From: Stenotrophomonas maltophilia
GTDB lineage: Bacteria > Pseudomonadota > Gammaproteobacteria > Xanthomonadales > Xanthomonadaceae
Assembly (NCBI GenBank): GCA_002386405.1
Contig: DGIP01000114.1
Coordinates: 1 to 46,079, forward strand
Direction: 5' to 3'
Length of the DNA stretch: 46,079 nt
Shown piece by piece: positions 9,299 to 18,053 of the stretch. Both the position numbers and the translations under genes were made by a program. How positions within the stretch are numbered: position 1 is the first letter of the stretch; every line of letters starts with the position of its first letter. The notes under the pieces are model-generated. The model was not told the origin of the DNA and did not search any database. It saw nothing but the letters and a program-made list of their open reading frames with translations.

Positions 9299-10434
9299 GC
9301 AGCAGATACCTCGAAGGGGGAAGGGGCGGTGCGCAGGCGCTGCTCCAGCGGCGCATCGGTGGCGGCGATCACCGCGCCACCCAGGCAGACCTCGTCGTCA
9401 TACAACACCAGGGATTGCCCGGGGGTGACGGCGCGCTGCGGCCGCGCGAAACGCACGTCCACGCTGCCATCGTCGCGCACCCGCACCGTGCAGGGCTCGT
9501 CCGGCTGGCGGTAGCGGGTCTGTGCGGTGCACTCGAACTGCCGGGCAGGCGGTGCCCCGGCGATCCAGTGGGCGGTTTCCGAATGCAGCCGGGTCGACTG
9601 CAGCCAGGGGCTTTCACGGTCCTGGTCCACGTACAGCACGTTGCTGGCCACGTCCTTGCCCACCACGTACCACGGAGCCGCCGGGCGGCCACGCACGCCG
9701 CCGATGTTCAGGCCCTCGCGCTGGCCCAGGGTGAAATAGAACACCCCGGGGTGCTCGGCGATGCGGTTGCCGTCCGGGTCCTGGATCTCGCCGGTACGCG
9801 CCGGCAGGTAACGGCCCAGGAACTCACGGAAATCGCGCTCGCCGATGAAGCAGATCCCGGTCGAATCCTTCTTGGCGTGGGTCGGCAGGCGCGCATCGCG
9901 GGCGATGCGGCGCAGGTCGTTCTTCTGCAGGTCGCCGATCGGGAACAGGGTGGCGGCCAGCTGGGCCTGGCCCAGCTGGTGCAGGAAGTAGCTCTGGTCC
10001 TTGCTGCGGTCGGCGCCGCGCAGCAGCGCCCAGCGGCCGCCCACCTGGGCGATGCGCGCGTAGTGGCCGGTGGCGATCCGCTCGGCACCCAGTTCGCGGG
10101 CCGCATCCAGGAAGTGCTTGAACTTCACTTCGCGGTTGCACAGCACGTCCGGGTTGGGGGTCCGTCCAGCCGCGTATTCGGCCAGGAAGTGTTCGAACAC
10201 GCCCTGCCAGTACTCGCTGGAGAAGTCGCGGAAGTGGAACGGGATGTCGAGCAGGCCGCACACGGCCACCGCATCGCGGCGGTCGTCTTCGGCACGGCAG
10301 TCGCCGCTGCCGTCGTCGGCCCAGTTCTGCATGAACAGCCCGGCCACCGGCTCGCCCTGCTGGACCAGCCGCCAGGCGGCCACGGACGAATCCACGCCGC
10401 CGGAAACGCCGACCATGATGCGCGGGGTGCTCAT
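9295..10434 (-). CDS. mnmA: tRNA 2-thiouridylase MnmA
   Basis: 379 residues from the ATG at 10434, where the family N-terminus [18 protein letters not shown] begins; a longer frame upstream has no homology. MnmA thiolates U34 of the Lys, Glu and Gln tRNAs using sulfur relayed by TusE. The PP-loop SGGVDSS (11-17) binds ATP. The two catalytic cysteines are visible in [10 protein letters not shown] (C99) and [10 protein letters not shown] (C195), and the tRNA-binding GHYAR segment is present. The gene overlaps the nudix gene upstream and hflD downstream by 4 bases each. Confidence 0.97.
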   Translation of the reverse strand: MSTPRIMVGVSGGVDSSVAAWRLVQQGEPVAGLFMQNWADDGSGDCRAEDDRRDAVAVCGLLDIPFHFRDFSSEYWQGVFEHFLAEYAAGRTPNPDVLCNREVKFKHFLDAARELGAERIATGHYARIAQVGGRWALLRGADRSKDQSYFLHQLGQAQLAATLFPIGDLQKNDLRRIARDARLPTHAKKDSTGICFIGERDFREFLGRYLPARTGEIQDPDGNRIAEHPGVFYFTLGQREGLNIGGVRGRPAAPWYVVGKDVASNVLYVDQDRESPWLQSTRLHSETAHWIAGAPPARQFECTAQTRYRQPDEPCTVRVRDDGSVDVRFARPQRAVTPGQSLVLYDDEVCLGGAVIAATDAPLEQRLRTAPSPFEVSAA

Positions 10435-10892
10435 GCAACCTCCTTCACGATCGACAGCGGGTGGCGCTGGCCGGCCAGGAAGTCGGCAACGACCTCCCAG
10501 ACCAGTGGACTGCGCAGCCGCGAGGGCTCGGCCTGCAGCTCGGCCGGGTCCAGCCACAGCGCGCGCAGGATGCCGGTGTCCAGCGGGCGGGCAGGGTCAT
10601 GCGAGATCGGCTCGGCCGCGTAGGCGAAGCGCAGGAAAGGCGTGCCGTCGGGCGCGGTCCACTGGTAGGTGCCGATGAAGGCGGTCAGGCGGACGGTCCA
10701 GCCCGATTCTTCCAGCGTCTCGCGCACGGCGGCGGCGGCCAGGCTTTCGCCCGGCTCCAGGTGCCCGGCCGGCTGGTTCAGCACCGCGCGGCCGTCGATG
10801 GCTTCCTCCACCAGCAACAGGCGCCCGTCTCGCACCACCACGGTGGCCACGGTCACATGCGGCGCCCAGCGCAGGTCCTGCACTTCGTTCAC
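10431..10892 (-). CDS. nudJ: Nudix hydrolase, NudJ-like
   Basis: 153 residues with a GTG start at 10892. The complete nudix box runs from GHLEPGES to RETLEESGW, with the REXXEE glutamates that bind metal. The position directly before mnmA matches E. coli nudJ (phosphatase for HMP-PP and nucleoside di- and triphosphates). Substrate identity is inferred from position and similarity only. It overlaps mnmA by 4 bases and begins 1 base after the stop of the exported protein upstream, so four genes appear co-transcribed. Confidence 0.9.
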   Translation of the reverse strand: MNEVQDLRWAPHVTVATVVVRDGRLLLVEEAIDGRAVLNQPAGHLEPGESLAAAAVRETLEESGWTVRLTAFIGTYQWTAPDGTPFLRFAYAAEPISHDPARPLDTGILRALWLDPAELQAEPSRLRSPLVWEVVADFLAGQRHPLSIVKEVA

Positions 10893-10893
10893 G

Positions 10894-11358
10894 TCAGTAT
10901 TCGTCCGTTCCAGTCAATTCAAGTTCCATCGCATCGGCGGTGTTCATCGCCGCCTCGATGGCCTCGCTCAGCGCATCGGCGCTGGCGTTGGCATCCACCT
11001 TCACCACGAACATGGCCAGCTGCTCCTGCTTGACCCAGCCGCCCAGCTTGGCGTCCTGGGAGTCTTCCAGCAGGCGGTTGGCCACCGCGGCGGAGAACTG
11101 CTTGCCCGGCGCGTTGTAGCCCGGCGACCAGATCTCGCGGATGCGGTGCTTGCCGTACTCTTCCACGGCCGAGCGCACGAACACCAGTTGGGTGCGGTCG
11201 CCTTCGACATCGAACACCAGCTTGTAGTCGCCGTCCTCGTCGATCTCATAGGGGTACTTCAACGTGTCCAGCACGCGGCCGACGGCCTTGTCGGGCGTTG
11301 CGGCCTGGGCCCCGAACACGGTGGCGGTCAGCAGCAGCGCGGTGGCGATCCTTTTCAT
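10894..11358 (-). CDS. Exported protein, possibly YbjN-like
   Basis: 154 residues from the ATG at 11358, preceded by an AGGGA ribosome site. A Sec signal peptide (MKRIATALLLTATVFGAQA, cleavage near AQA-A) precedes a small alpha/beta domain. The motif YPYEIDEDGDYKLVF and the overall pattern recall YbjN-type domains, but I am not certain of the family. The mature protein should be periplasmic. It is the first gene of the nudJ-mnmA-hflD unit and diverges from clpS. Confidence 0.75.
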   Translation of the reverse strand: MKRIATALLLTATVFGAQAATPDKAVGRVLDTLKYPYEIDEDGDYKLVFDVEGDRTQLVFVRSAVEEYGKHRIREIWSPGYNAPGKQFSAAVANRLLEDSQDAKLGGWVKQEQLAMFVVKVDANASADALSEAIEAAMNTADAMELELTGTDEY

Positions 11359-11440
11359 GAAATCCCTGTGAAAGTATGTGTCCATGAGTGGATTGTGACG
11401 GGGGCAGGGGGCCAACGTCCAATCCGGCCGGTGCGGCGTC

Positions 11441-11446
11441 TATAAT
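11441..11446 (+). promoter_or_regulatory. Consensus -10 box immediately before clpS
   Basis: A perfect TATAAT ends 6 bases before the clpS ATG. Transcription would begin at or within 1-2 bases of the start codon. No ribosome-binding sequence lies between. The -35 region is weak (TCCAAT at 11418-11423 with 17-base spacing). Confidence 0.6.
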
Positions 11447-11452
11447 GTCCGG

Positions 11453-11782
11453 ATGCCCCGCGAGCCCTCCCAAGAACCCCACCACGACCACGGCGTAGCA
11501 CTGGAACCGGCCCGGCCGGAGGTTGCGCCGCCGCCGTTCTACCAGGTGATGCTGCTGAACGACGACTACACCCCGATGGATTTCGTGGTGACCGTGCTGC
11601 AGCACTTCTTCTCGATGGATCTGGAAAAAGCCACCCAGGTGATGCTCAACGTGCACACCCGTGGCCGTGGCGTGTGCGGGGTGTTCACCCGCGAGGTGGC
11701 CGAATCCAAGGTCGCCCAGGTCAACGAGTTCTCGCGCATGAACCAGCATCCGCTGCTGTGCACGATGGAGAAGGCGGGGTAA
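11453..11782 (+). CDS. clpS: ClpAP adaptor protein ClpS
   Basis: 109 residues. A flexible N-terminal tail rich in Pro, His and Glu (1-27) precedes the folded domain. This has the conserved [14 protein letters not shown] segment, whose Asn and Asp residues contact N-degron amino groups, and [13 protein letters not shown] with the binding-pocket His. ClpS delivers N-end-rule substrates to ClpA and modulates ClpAP. Its partner clpA follows 265 bases downstream on the same strand. The start codon sits right behind a consensus -10 box, which suggests a leaderless mRNA. Confidence 0.97.
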   Translation: MPREPSQEPHHDHGVALEPARPEVAPPPFYQVMLLNDDYTPMDFVVTVLQHFFSMDLEKATQVMLNVHTRGRGVCGVFTREVAESKVAQVNEFSRMNQHPLLCTMEKAG

Positions 11783-12047
11783 CACCCCGTTCGACGGCGC
11801 AGCCGGCCGGTGGCCGTTCCCGGCCCCTATGCCCGTCCATGAGGGAAAGAGCGCCGGGGACCGCCAAGGGGGCGGGGCGCCTGCAATCGGTCGATGACGT
11901 CGCCATCACAGGTGGGCAGCCAATGCTGGCGGTGTCTGGGGCATGATCGCGCAAGTGATAACGCCATCTGAACGCACCGATCCAGTAGGGTGATGGAAAT
12001 TGTGCAGGTAGGCCGCATATTGTTCTCAACTGCCGCCGGAGTAGAAC
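11783..12047 (+). other. Gap between clpS and clpA
   Basis: 265 bases without a supported gene. It is rather long for a clpS-clpA gap and probably holds the clpA promoter. GGAG before the ATG at 12048 is the ribosome site. I see no strong hairpin or T-tract terminator after clpS. Confidence 0.4.
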
Positions 12048-14330
12048 ATGTTCAGTAAAGACCTCGAACACACCATCGGTCAGTGCTACAAGCGCGCCCG
12101 TGAGGCCCGCCATGAGTTCATGACGGTGGAACACCTGCTGCTGGCACTGCTCGACAACCCGTCCGCCCAGGCCGTGCTCAAGGCATGCGGGGCCGACGCC
12201 GACCGCCTGCGCCAGGAGCTGGAGCAGGCCATCGAGGCCTCCGTCTCGCGCCTGGCCGAAGATGACGGCCGCGACACCCAGCCCACCCTGGGCTTCCAGC
12301 GCGTGCTGCAGCGGGCCGTGTACCACGTGCAGTCCTCGGGCAAGAAGGAGGTCACCGGCGCCAACGTGCTGGTGGCGATCTTCGGCGAAAAGGACTCCCA
12401 CGCGGTCTATTACCTCAACCAGCAGGACGTGACTCGGCTGGATATCGTCAATTACCTCTCCCATGGCATCGCCAAGCTGGGCGAGGAGGGCGAAGTGCCG
12501 CCGTCGTCGGACGCCGAAGGGCGCGCCGAGGGTGGCGATGGCGAAGGCAAGGGCGATGCCCTGGCCGAGTTCGCCAGCAACCTCAACGAGGCGGCCCGCA
12601 ACGGCCGTATCGATCCGCTGGTGGGCCGCCGCGACGAAATCGAGCGTACCATCCAGGTCCTGTGCCGCCGCCGCAAGAACAACCCGCTCTACGTGGGCGA
12701 GGCTGGCGTGGGCAAGACCGCCATCGCCGAGGGCCTGGCCAAGCGCATCGTGGAAGGCTCGGTGCCCGACGTACTGGCCGACGCGGTGATCTATTCGCTC
12801 GACCTGGGCGCGCTGGTGGCCGGCACCAAGTACCGCGGCGATTTCGAGAAGCGCCTGAAGGGCGTGCTCACCGCGCTGAAGAAGATGCCCAACGCGGTGC
12901 TGTTCATCGACGAGATCCACACCATCATCGGTGCCGGGTCGGCGTCGGGCGGCACCATGGACGCCTCCAACCTGATCAAGCCGGCGCTGGCCTCCGGTGA
13001 GCTGCGCTGCATCGGCTCCACCACCTTCCAGGAATACCGTGGCATCTTCGAGAAGGACCGTGCGCTGGCACGCCGCTTCCAGAAGATCGACATCGTCGAG
13101 CCCACCGTGGGCGAAACCTACGAGATCCTGCAGGGCCTCAAGCCCAAGTACGAAGCGCACCACGGCGTGACCTATGCCGATGACGCGCTGCAGGCGGCAG
13201 TGGACCTGTCGGTGAAGCACATCGGCGACCGCCTGCTGCCGGACAAGGCCATCGACGTGATCGATGAGGCCGGTGCCCGCCAGCGCCTGCTGCCCGAGGG
13301 TGAGCGCAAGGAGCTGATCGACATCGAGGAAATCGAAACGATCGTGGCCAAGATGGCGCGCATTCCGGCCAAGCAGGTCAGCGCTACCGACAAGGACGTG
13401 CTGCAGCACCTGGAGCGCAACCTGAAGATGGTGATCTTCGGCCAGGACCCGGCCATCGAGACGCTGTCCTCGGCGATCAAGCTGGCCCGTTCGGGCCTGG
13501 CCAATCCGGAAAAGCCGATCGGCAACTTCCTGTTCGCCGGCCCCACCGGCGTGGGCAAGACCGAGGTGACCAAGCAGCTGGCGCTGCAGCTGGGCATCGA
13601 GCTGGTGCGCTTTGACATGAGCGAATACATGGAGCCGCATTCGATCAGCCGCCTGATCGGTGCGCCCCCGGGCTATGTCGGCTTCGACCAGGGTGGCCTG
13701 CTCACCGAAAAGATCGTCAAGACCCCGCACTGCGTGCTGCTGCTGGACGAGGTGGAAAAAGCCCACCCGGACATCTTCAACATCCTGCTGCAGGTCATGG
13801 ACCGTGGCGTGCTCACCGACACCAACGGGCGCGAAGCGAACTTCAAGAACGTGGTGCTGGTGATGACCACCAATGCCGGCGCGGCCCAGGCCTCGCGGCG
13901 TTCGATCGGCTTCACCCGCCAGGACCATGCCACCGACGCGATGGAGATCATCCGCAAGAGCTTCACGCCGGAATTCCGCAACCGCCTCGATGCGGTGGTG
14001 CAGTTCCAGCCGCTGGGCTTCGAGCACATCCTGCGCGTGGTGGACAAGTTCCTGATCGAGCTGGAAATGCTGTTGCAGGAAAAGCACGTCAGCCTGTCGG
14101 CCACGCCGACCGCGCGCGACTGGCTGGCCCGCCACGGCTTCGACCCGCTGATGGGCGCGCGCCCGATGGCCCGCGTGATCCAGGACAAGGTCAAGCGCCC
14201 GCTGGCCGACGAGCTGCTGTTCGGCAAGCTGGTCAATGGCGGCCGGGTCAGCATCGACGTGCGCGACGACGAACTGTTCGTCGAAGCGCAGGCCGAACCG
14301 GAGCGGCTGCTGCCGGCGACCGTCGAATGA
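12048..14330 (+). CDS. clpA: ATP-dependent unfoldase ClpA
   Basis: 760 residues, the usual length. The double Clp N-domain (1-145) with REARHEFMTVEHLLLALLD is the ClpS-binding part. An acidic and glycine-rich linker (about 145-170) follows. AAA module 1 has Walker A GEAGVGKTA (K223) and Walker B LFIDEIHTIIG; AAA module 2 has GPTGVGKTE (K504) and LLLDEVEKAHPD. The IGF loop that docks on ClpP is visible in RRSIGFTRQD. ClpA unfolds proteins and feeds them to ClpP in the cytoplasm. A REP-like palindrome and a strong terminator follow. Confidence 0.98.
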   Translation: MFSKDLEHTIGQCYKRAREARHEFMTVEHLLLALLDNPSAQAVLKACGADADRLRQELEQAIEASVSRLAEDDGRDTQPTLGFQRVLQRAVYHVQSSGKKEVTGANVLVAIFGEKDSHAVYYLNQQDVTRLDIVNYLSHGIAKLGEEGEVPPSSDAEGRAEGGDGEGKGDALAEFASNLNEAARNGRIDPLVGRRDEIERTIQVLCRRRKNNPLYVGEAGVGKTAIAEGLAKRIVEGSVPDVLADAVIYSLDLGALVAGTKYRGDFEKRLKGVLTALKKMPNAVLFIDEIHTIIGAGSASGGTMDASNLIKPALASGELRCIGSTTFQEYRGIFEKDRALARRFQKIDIVEPTVGETYEILQGLKPKYEAHHGVTYADDALQAAVDLSVKHIGDRLLPDKAIDVIDEAGARQRLLPEGERKELIDIEEIETIVAKMARIPAKQVSATDKDVLQHLERNLKMVIFGQDPAIETLSSAIKLARSGLANPEKPIGNFLFAGPTGVGKTEVTKQLALQLGIELVRFDMSEYMEPHSISRLIGAPPGYVGFDQGGLLTEKIVKTPHCVLLLDEVEKAHPDIFNILLQVMDRGVLTDTNGREANFKNVVLVMTTNAGAAQASRRSIGFTRQDHATDAMEIIRKSFTPEFRNRLDAVVQFQPLGFEHILRVVDKFLIELEMLLQEKHVSLSATPTARDWLARHGFDPLMGARPMARVIQDKVKRPLADELLFGKLVNGGRVSIDVRDDELFVEAQAEPERLLPATVE

Positions 14331-14337
14331 CCGCTAG

Positions 14338-14358
14338 GTCACGACCGTTGGGCGTGAC
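14338..14358. repeat. SMAG/REP-like palindrome after clpA
   Basis: GTCACGACC, GTT, then GGGCGTGAC; arms match with one mismatch. It is preceded by CTAG (14334-14337), where the canonical element has GTAG, and lies 7 bases after the clpA stop. Confidence 0.75.
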
Positions 14359-14369
14359 TCCTTGAAAGC

Positions 14370-14395
14370 AAAAACGCCCCGGATGGGGCGTTTTT
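14370..14395. terminator. Bidirectional terminator between clpA and the DUF6491-like gene
   Basis: AAAAACGCCCC pairs perfectly with GGGGCGTTTTT around GGAT. A and T tracts on both sides make it work for clpA (plus) and for the convergent gene ending at 14408 (minus). Confidence 0.9.
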
Positions 14396-14407
14396 GTTGG
14401 GCGCCGC

Positions 14408-14776
14408 TCAGCGCTTGGCGCGGGATGCGAACGCCTCGGCGCTGATCGGTTCGAGCCTGGCGACATCGCAGCTGCCCGTATCGGTGCGCAGCTTGCTGGC
14501 GCGTGCCCCGCACAGCTGGCCCTCGTTGCTGGGGGTGGCAAATTCGAGCTTTCGCGAGAAGCCGGCCTGGCTGCAGCTGTTCTGGAAATGGACGATGTAG
14601 TGATCGGTGCCGTTGCGCAGCAGGATGCTGCGATCGGCGCCCTTGCGGACCAGCTGCTGGTCGCTGGACAGGGTGATGCAATCGGAGCCGGCCGCGGCAG
14701 CGGGCGCGCTCTGCGCGGACGCCGAACCGGCAGCGCTGGAAACAACCAACAGGCAAAGCGCAATCAGGGTCTTCAT
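14408..14776 (-). CDS. Small exported protein, DUF6491-like
   Basis: 122 residues. A clear Sec signal peptide (MKTLIALCLLVVSSAAGSASA, cleavage near ASA-Q) is followed by a short Ala-rich stretch. The compact domain has four cysteines after the signal (in SDCIT, QNSCSQAG, GQLCGA and GSCDVA), consistent with periplasmic disulfides. The spacing of C, RNGTDHYIVHF, SCSQAGF, LCG and GSC resembles DUF6491, whose function is unknown. It is transcribed convergently with clpA. Confidence 0.8.
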   Translation of the reverse strand: MKTLIALCLLVVSSAAGSASAQSAPAAAAGSDCITLSSDQQLVRKGADRSILLRNGTDHYIVHFQNSCSQAGFSRKLEFATPSNEGQLCGARASKLRTDTGSCDVARLEPISAEAFASRAKR

Positions 14777-14787
14777 GGCGGGGGCCA

Positions 14788-14817
14788 GTAGGTCACGGTC
14801 CGGAGTGGACCGTAGAC
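14788..14817. repeat. SMAG/REP-like element upstream of the DUF6491-like gene
   Basis: A GTAG head (14788-14791) is followed by GTCACGGTCC and GGACCGTAGACC, an imperfect palindrome. The stretch 14818-14934 beyond it holds no gene; GGCAGGCTGACTG occurs in it twice about 30 bases apart. Confidence 0.7.
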
Positions 14818-14934
14818 CACAGTGCCCACCTTTGGCCGGTGGCGAATCTGCATCAAGGCAGGCTGACTGATGTCAGGGTGTCGTGGGGCAGGCTGACTGC
14901 CGGCACGGTGGGTGCAGCTGAATGGCGCCCACGC

Positions 14935-14961
14935 AAAAAGGCCAGCGCAGGGCCGGCCTTT
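14935..14961 (-). terminator. Terminator after infA
   Basis: On the minus strand AAAGGCC and GGCCTTT form a stem around an 11-base GC-rich loop and run into a T tract (plus-strand A run at 14935-14939). It is about 33 bases beyond the infA stop. Confidence 0.7.
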
Positions 14962-14993
14962 GATCGCGTCTTCCGGAGAAGCCGCCCTTCCGC

Positions 14994-15212
14994 TTACTTC
15001 ATGCGGTAGGTAATGCGACCCTTGGTCAGGTCGTAGGGCGTCATTTCAACCTTGACACGGTCGCCCGTCAGGATGCGGATGTAGTTCTTGCGCATGCGGC
15101 CGGAGATGTGGGCGATGATTTCATGCCCATTTTCCAGTCGAACGCGGAAAGTGGTGTTCGGCAGCGTCTCGCTGACGGTGCCTTCGAACTCGATGGAGTC
15201 GTCTTTCGACAT
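14994..15212 (-). CDS. infA: Translation initiation factor IF-1
   Basis: 72 residues, exactly the family length, from the ATG at 15212 preceded by AGGAC. The single OB-fold is seen in [38 protein letters not shown] and [16 protein letters not shown], ending RITYRMK. IF-1 binds the ribosomal A site during initiation. A possible -10 (TATAGA, minus strand, 15233-15228) would give a leader of about 9 bases. clpA-infA-aat proximity is common in gammaproteobacteria. Confidence 0.98.
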   Translation of the reverse strand: MSKDDSIEFEGTVSETLPNTTFRVRLENGHEIIAHISGRMRKNYIRILTGDRVKVEMTPYDLTKGRITYRMK

Positions 15213-15311
15213 GTAGTCCTGTGCAGTTCTATAAACGGCCGAGCTGGCCTTAAGAGCGGGCATTTTACGCGCATCTCCCCCGGGATGCAAAGATTGCGTT
15301 AACCGCCTGCC

Positions 15312-16046
15312 TCAGGCCAACGACGCGGCTGGAATCTCCCCAAACCGCGCGGTCCACGCCCCAGGCGCCTCGTCAGCAGCCACCTGCGCCCGGACCATCC
15401 CCAGGAACCGTTCACGCGGCCAATGCTCGGCCCCCATCCGCAGCAGGTGCTCGTTCTCCACCTGCGCATCGATCAGCGGCCAGCCCCACGACGACAGCCG
15501 ATGGGCCAGCCCGGCCAGCGCCACCTTCGAGCCGCCGCTGGCCGCGCTGAACATGCTCTCGCCAAAGAACATCCGGCCGATGGCCACCCCGTAGATCCCA
15601 CCCACCAGCCGGTCGCCGTCCAGCACCTCGACCGAGTGGGCGAACCCCAGGGCATGCAGTGCCACATAGGCCTCGACCATGTCCCGGGTGATCCAGGTGC
15701 CGTCCTGCCCCGGGCGGGGGCTGGCCGCGCAGGCCTCGATCACCTCGCGGAAGCGGGTATCGGCACGCACTACCCAGCCGCTGGCGCGCAGGGTGCGGCG
15801 GAAGCGCGACGACAGGTGCACCCCATCGGTGCGGAACACCATGCGCGGGTCCGGTGACCACCACAGCAGCGGCTGACCCTCCGAGAACCAGGGGAAGATG
15901 CCGCCGGCGTAGGCATTGAGCAGGCGCGCCGGCGAGAGGTCGCCACCGAGTGCCAGCAGGCCATCCGGGTCGCGCAGCGCGGTTTCGGCAGGCGGGAAGG
16001 GCGCATCCGGCCGGTCGTCCAGCCGCCAGGGCAGGTGCCGCGTCAT
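15312..16046 (-). CDS. aat: Leucyl/phenylalanyl-tRNA--protein transferase
   Basis: 244 residues from the ATG at 16046. It transfers Leu or Phe from aminoacyl-tRNA to N-terminal Arg or Lys, making primary N-degrons for ClpS-ClpAP. Family motifs are present in order: FPP, DGLLALGGDLSP, LLNAYAGGIFPWFSEGQPLLWWSPDPRM (seen in pieces), GTWIT, AHSVEVLDGDRLVGGIYGVA, MFFGESMFS and SKVALAGLA. The location beside clpS-clpA fits a shared N-end-rule pathway. The start overlaps the stop of the GNAT-like gene by 4 bases, so they are coupled. Confidence 0.97.
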   Translation of the reverse strand: MTRHLPWRLDDRPDAPFPPAETALRDPDGLLALGGDLSPARLLNAYAGGIFPWFSEGQPLLWWSPDPRMVFRTDGVHLSSRFRRTLRASGWVVRADTRFREVIEACAASPRPGQDGTWITRDMVEAYVALHALGFAHSVEVLDGDRLVGGIYGVAIGRMFFGESMFSAASGGSKVALAGLAHRLSSWGWPLIDAQVENEHLLRMGAEHWPRERFLGMVRAQVAADEAPGAWTARFGEIPAASLA

Positions 16047-17173
16047 GTGGATTCGATCGACTTGAAGGGGGTGTGCTCCGCCAGCAGCTGCGCATAGCGC
16101 TGCACTTCCTCGCGCTCCTGTTCGCACCAGCCGGCCAGCGCGCCGGCAAATGCTGGTTCGGCCAGCCAGTGCCGGCTGCGTACCGGGTGTGGCAGGAAGC
16201 CGCGCGCCAGCTTGTGCTCGCCCTGCGCGCCGGGCTCGAAGCGGGTGAGCCCTTCGCGCAGGCAGTACTCGATGCCCTGGTAGTAACAGGTTTCAAAATG
16301 CAGGCCGGGCAGGGTGGCGCCGCCCCAATAACGGCCGTACAGGGTATCGCCGCCGCGCAGGCACAGCGCGCCGGCCACCGGCTGGCCCTCCAGCATGGCC
16401 AGGAAGATCACCAGCTGGCGCGGCATCGTCGTGGCCAGGTGCTGCAGGAACGGCAGGGTCAGTGCCGGCGAATTGCCGTATTCGCTGAAGGTCTGCAGGT
16501 AGAAGTCGTGCATGGCCTGCAGGTCGGCGTCGGTGGCTTCATCGCCGTGCACGATCCGGTAGCTCACCCCGGTGCGGGCCAGCTTGGCGCGCTCCTGGCG
16601 GATGTTCTTGCGGTGCTTGTGGTCCATGGCGGCCAGGAAGCTGCTGAAGTCGGTCCAGTCGCCCGGGTTGTGCCACTGGAACTGGATGTCCTCGCGCAGC
16701 AGCCAGTCCGGGCCGAACGCGGCGTCGTCATCGGCCAGGTGGAAGTTCACGTGCGCCGACGACCAGCCCATGCGGGCCACTTCGGCGCGCAGGGTCTCCA
16801 CCAGCGTGCGCGCGGTTCCTGCATCCCTGGCCAGCAGCCGCGGCCCGCTCACCGGCGAATACGGCACCGCGCCCAGCCACTTCGGGAAGTACGCCAGCCC
16901 GTGGCGGGCATACGCATTGGCCCAGGCGTGATCGAACACGAACTCGCCATGCGAGTTGTCCTTCAGGTAGCCCGGTACCGCCCCGATCAACTGGTCGCCG
17001 TCCCACAAGGTGAAGTGGCGCGGCCGCCAGCCCCATTCCGCACGCAGGCAGCCGTGTTCTTCCAGCCCCTGCAGGAACGCGTAACTGACGAACGGGTTGC
17101 GGCCGTCGTGCAGCGCATCCCAGTCGGCGGCGGGCAGGTCGGTGAGGCGATGTAGGAAGCGTATATCGGGCAT
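16043..17173 (-). CDS. GNAT/FemAB-like acyltransferase (DUF482 type)
   Basis: 376 residues, no signal peptide. It matches the DUF482 family of double-GNAT, FemAB-like proteins: NPFVSYAFLQGLEEHGCL near the start, a central MDHKHRKNIRQERAKL segment, and GRYWGGATLPGLHFETCYYQ followed by LTRFEPGAQGEHKLARGF. The substrate is unknown. It is upstream of and overlaps aat by 4 bases, a pairing that suggests an N-terminal modification or cell-wall link, but this is inference. Confidence 0.88.
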   Translation of the reverse strand: MPDIRFLHRLTDLPAADWDALHDGRNPFVSYAFLQGLEEHGCLRAEWGWRPRHFTLWDGDQLIGAVPGYLKDNSHGEFVFDHAWANAYARHGLAYFPKWLGAVPYSPVSGPRLLARDAGTARTLVETLRAEVARMGWSSAHVNFHLADDDAAFGPDWLLREDIQFQWHNPGDWTDFSSFLAAMDHKHRKNIRQERAKLARTGVSYRIVHGDEATDADLQAMHDFYLQTFSEYGNSPALTLPFLQHLATTMPRQLVIFLAMLEGQPVAGALCLRGGDTLYGRYWGGATLPGLHFETCYYQGIEYCLREGLTRFEPGAQGEHKLARGFLPHPVRSRHWLAEPAFAGALAGWCEQEREEVQRYAQLLAEHTPFKSIEST

Positions 17174-17204
17174 GGCTGAAGGATAGGGCAGGCCGATGGA
17201 AAAC

Positions 17205-17230
17205 GGGGTGTTTTAGGTGGCGTTGATCGG
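17205..17230 (+). repeat. Direct repeat, copy 1
   Basis: A 26-base element starting GGGGTGTTTTAGG. It matches 17885-17910 with 3 mismatches and 20413-20438 with 5. It stands 162 bases before the ATG of the first accessory gene. Further parts of this leader also recur before the second gene (GGGAGGAGATTTC near 17308, CTTCAAGGAG near 17350). Confidence 0.75.
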
Positions 17231-17366
17231 CTTGCGGTAACCGATAGGAAAGTCGTTCAGTAGCGGCCGGGAAGCGTGCGTTGGGGCGCGTTCGTGTGGC
17301 CCTGAAGGGAGGAGATTTCGCTGGCGCATCCGGAGATGCGTCAACTACCTTCAAGGAGAAACGGAA

Positions 17367-17879
17367 ATGGTAAGTAAAGGCCTACAGTTGTTCGCGGTGG
17401 GGTGCGGGATTCTGCTTGCTGCGGGTGTCGTTGATTCACAGGCTGCGCCCGTGCCTGGCGGCAATGGCCACCCCATCGAATCGAAAGATGAGGCTACGCA
17501 GACGACCTGGTACGTCGATGCCGAGCTGATCCACCTGCTGGAGAAGGAAGCGTCCAGAGGCGTCTCGACCTACCTGCAGAGCAGGGATGTGCTGCGAACG
17601 GTTGATGTAAAGGTCACCATCGACATGAGCAAGAAGCAGGTGCTGGCAGACTTTGGCCAGGGCTTTCTTCCGGGAACTGGCGAGGGATATGCAGAGATGT
17701 TTCTGCATGAACTCGCTGTGACGCTTCGTCTATACGCAGAGAAGGCTGGGCTTCCCATCGTTGATGTGGACTTCCGGTTCCAGGGAAAGCCGCTCAAGTA
17801 CTACTTCCCCGAGGATCTTGCGGTGCCTCCACAAAGAAACGTAGATCGATCGGGGGAAAAGGATTGGGTGGGCCGATAA
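17367..17879 (+). CDS. Small exported GerMN-like domain protein
   Basis: 170 residues, with a strong ribosome site (AAGGAG). A signal peptide (about 1-26, ending DSQA-A) precedes one domain. The pattern of alternating strands, a DFGQGFLP motif, a helix and VDVDFRFQGKP resembles the GerMN fold, and it aligns with residues about 38-137 of the amidase encoded just downstream (shared EL--LL, VxVD, FLP, and YFPE near the end). No catalytic residues are recognised. Base composition and codon use are visibly less G+C-rich than the flanking genes. It may bind or localise to peptidoglycan, or act with the amidase; this is inference. Confidence 0.8.
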   Translation: MVSKGLQLFAVGCGILLAAGVVDSQAAPVPGGNGHPIESKDEATQTTWYVDAELIHLLEKEASRGVSTYLQSRDVLRTVDVKVTIDMSKKQVLADFGQGFLPGTGEGYAEMFLHELAVTLRLYAEKAGLPIVDVDFRFQGKPLKYYFPEDLAVPPQRNVDRSGEKDWVGR

Positions 17880-17884
17880 GAGAT

Positions 17885-17910
17885 GGGGTGTTTTAGGCGG
17901 GGTCGATCGG
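17885..17910 (+). repeat. Direct repeat, copy 2
   Basis: A 26-base element nearly identical to 17205-17230 (3 mismatches), beginning 5 bases after the stop of the first gene and 169 bases before the ATG of the amidase gene. The spacing and later leader motifs (GGGAGCAGATTTC, CTCAAGGAG) match those of copy 1, so leader and first domain were duplicated together. Confidence 0.75.
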
Positions 17911-18053
17911 TTTCCAATCTTCGATTGAAACGTTTTTCGAGATGGTGGACGAAAGGTGCTTGAGCGCCCAAATCGGCAAGCCCAATGGGAGCAGATTTCA
18001 AGTGGCACGCCGAGCAGGCGGCGCAACCTTCAGCCCACTCAAGGAGTTTTACC

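Noticed and set aside
9295..10557. Longer mnmA start at 10557
   Set aside because: The extra 41 residues show no family similarity and run through the nudix gene; the ATG at 10434 fits the family and gives the usual 4-base overlap.
11721..14135. 804-codon open frame on the minus strand over clpA
   Set aside because: Shadow of clpA; the plus frame has all ClpA motifs.
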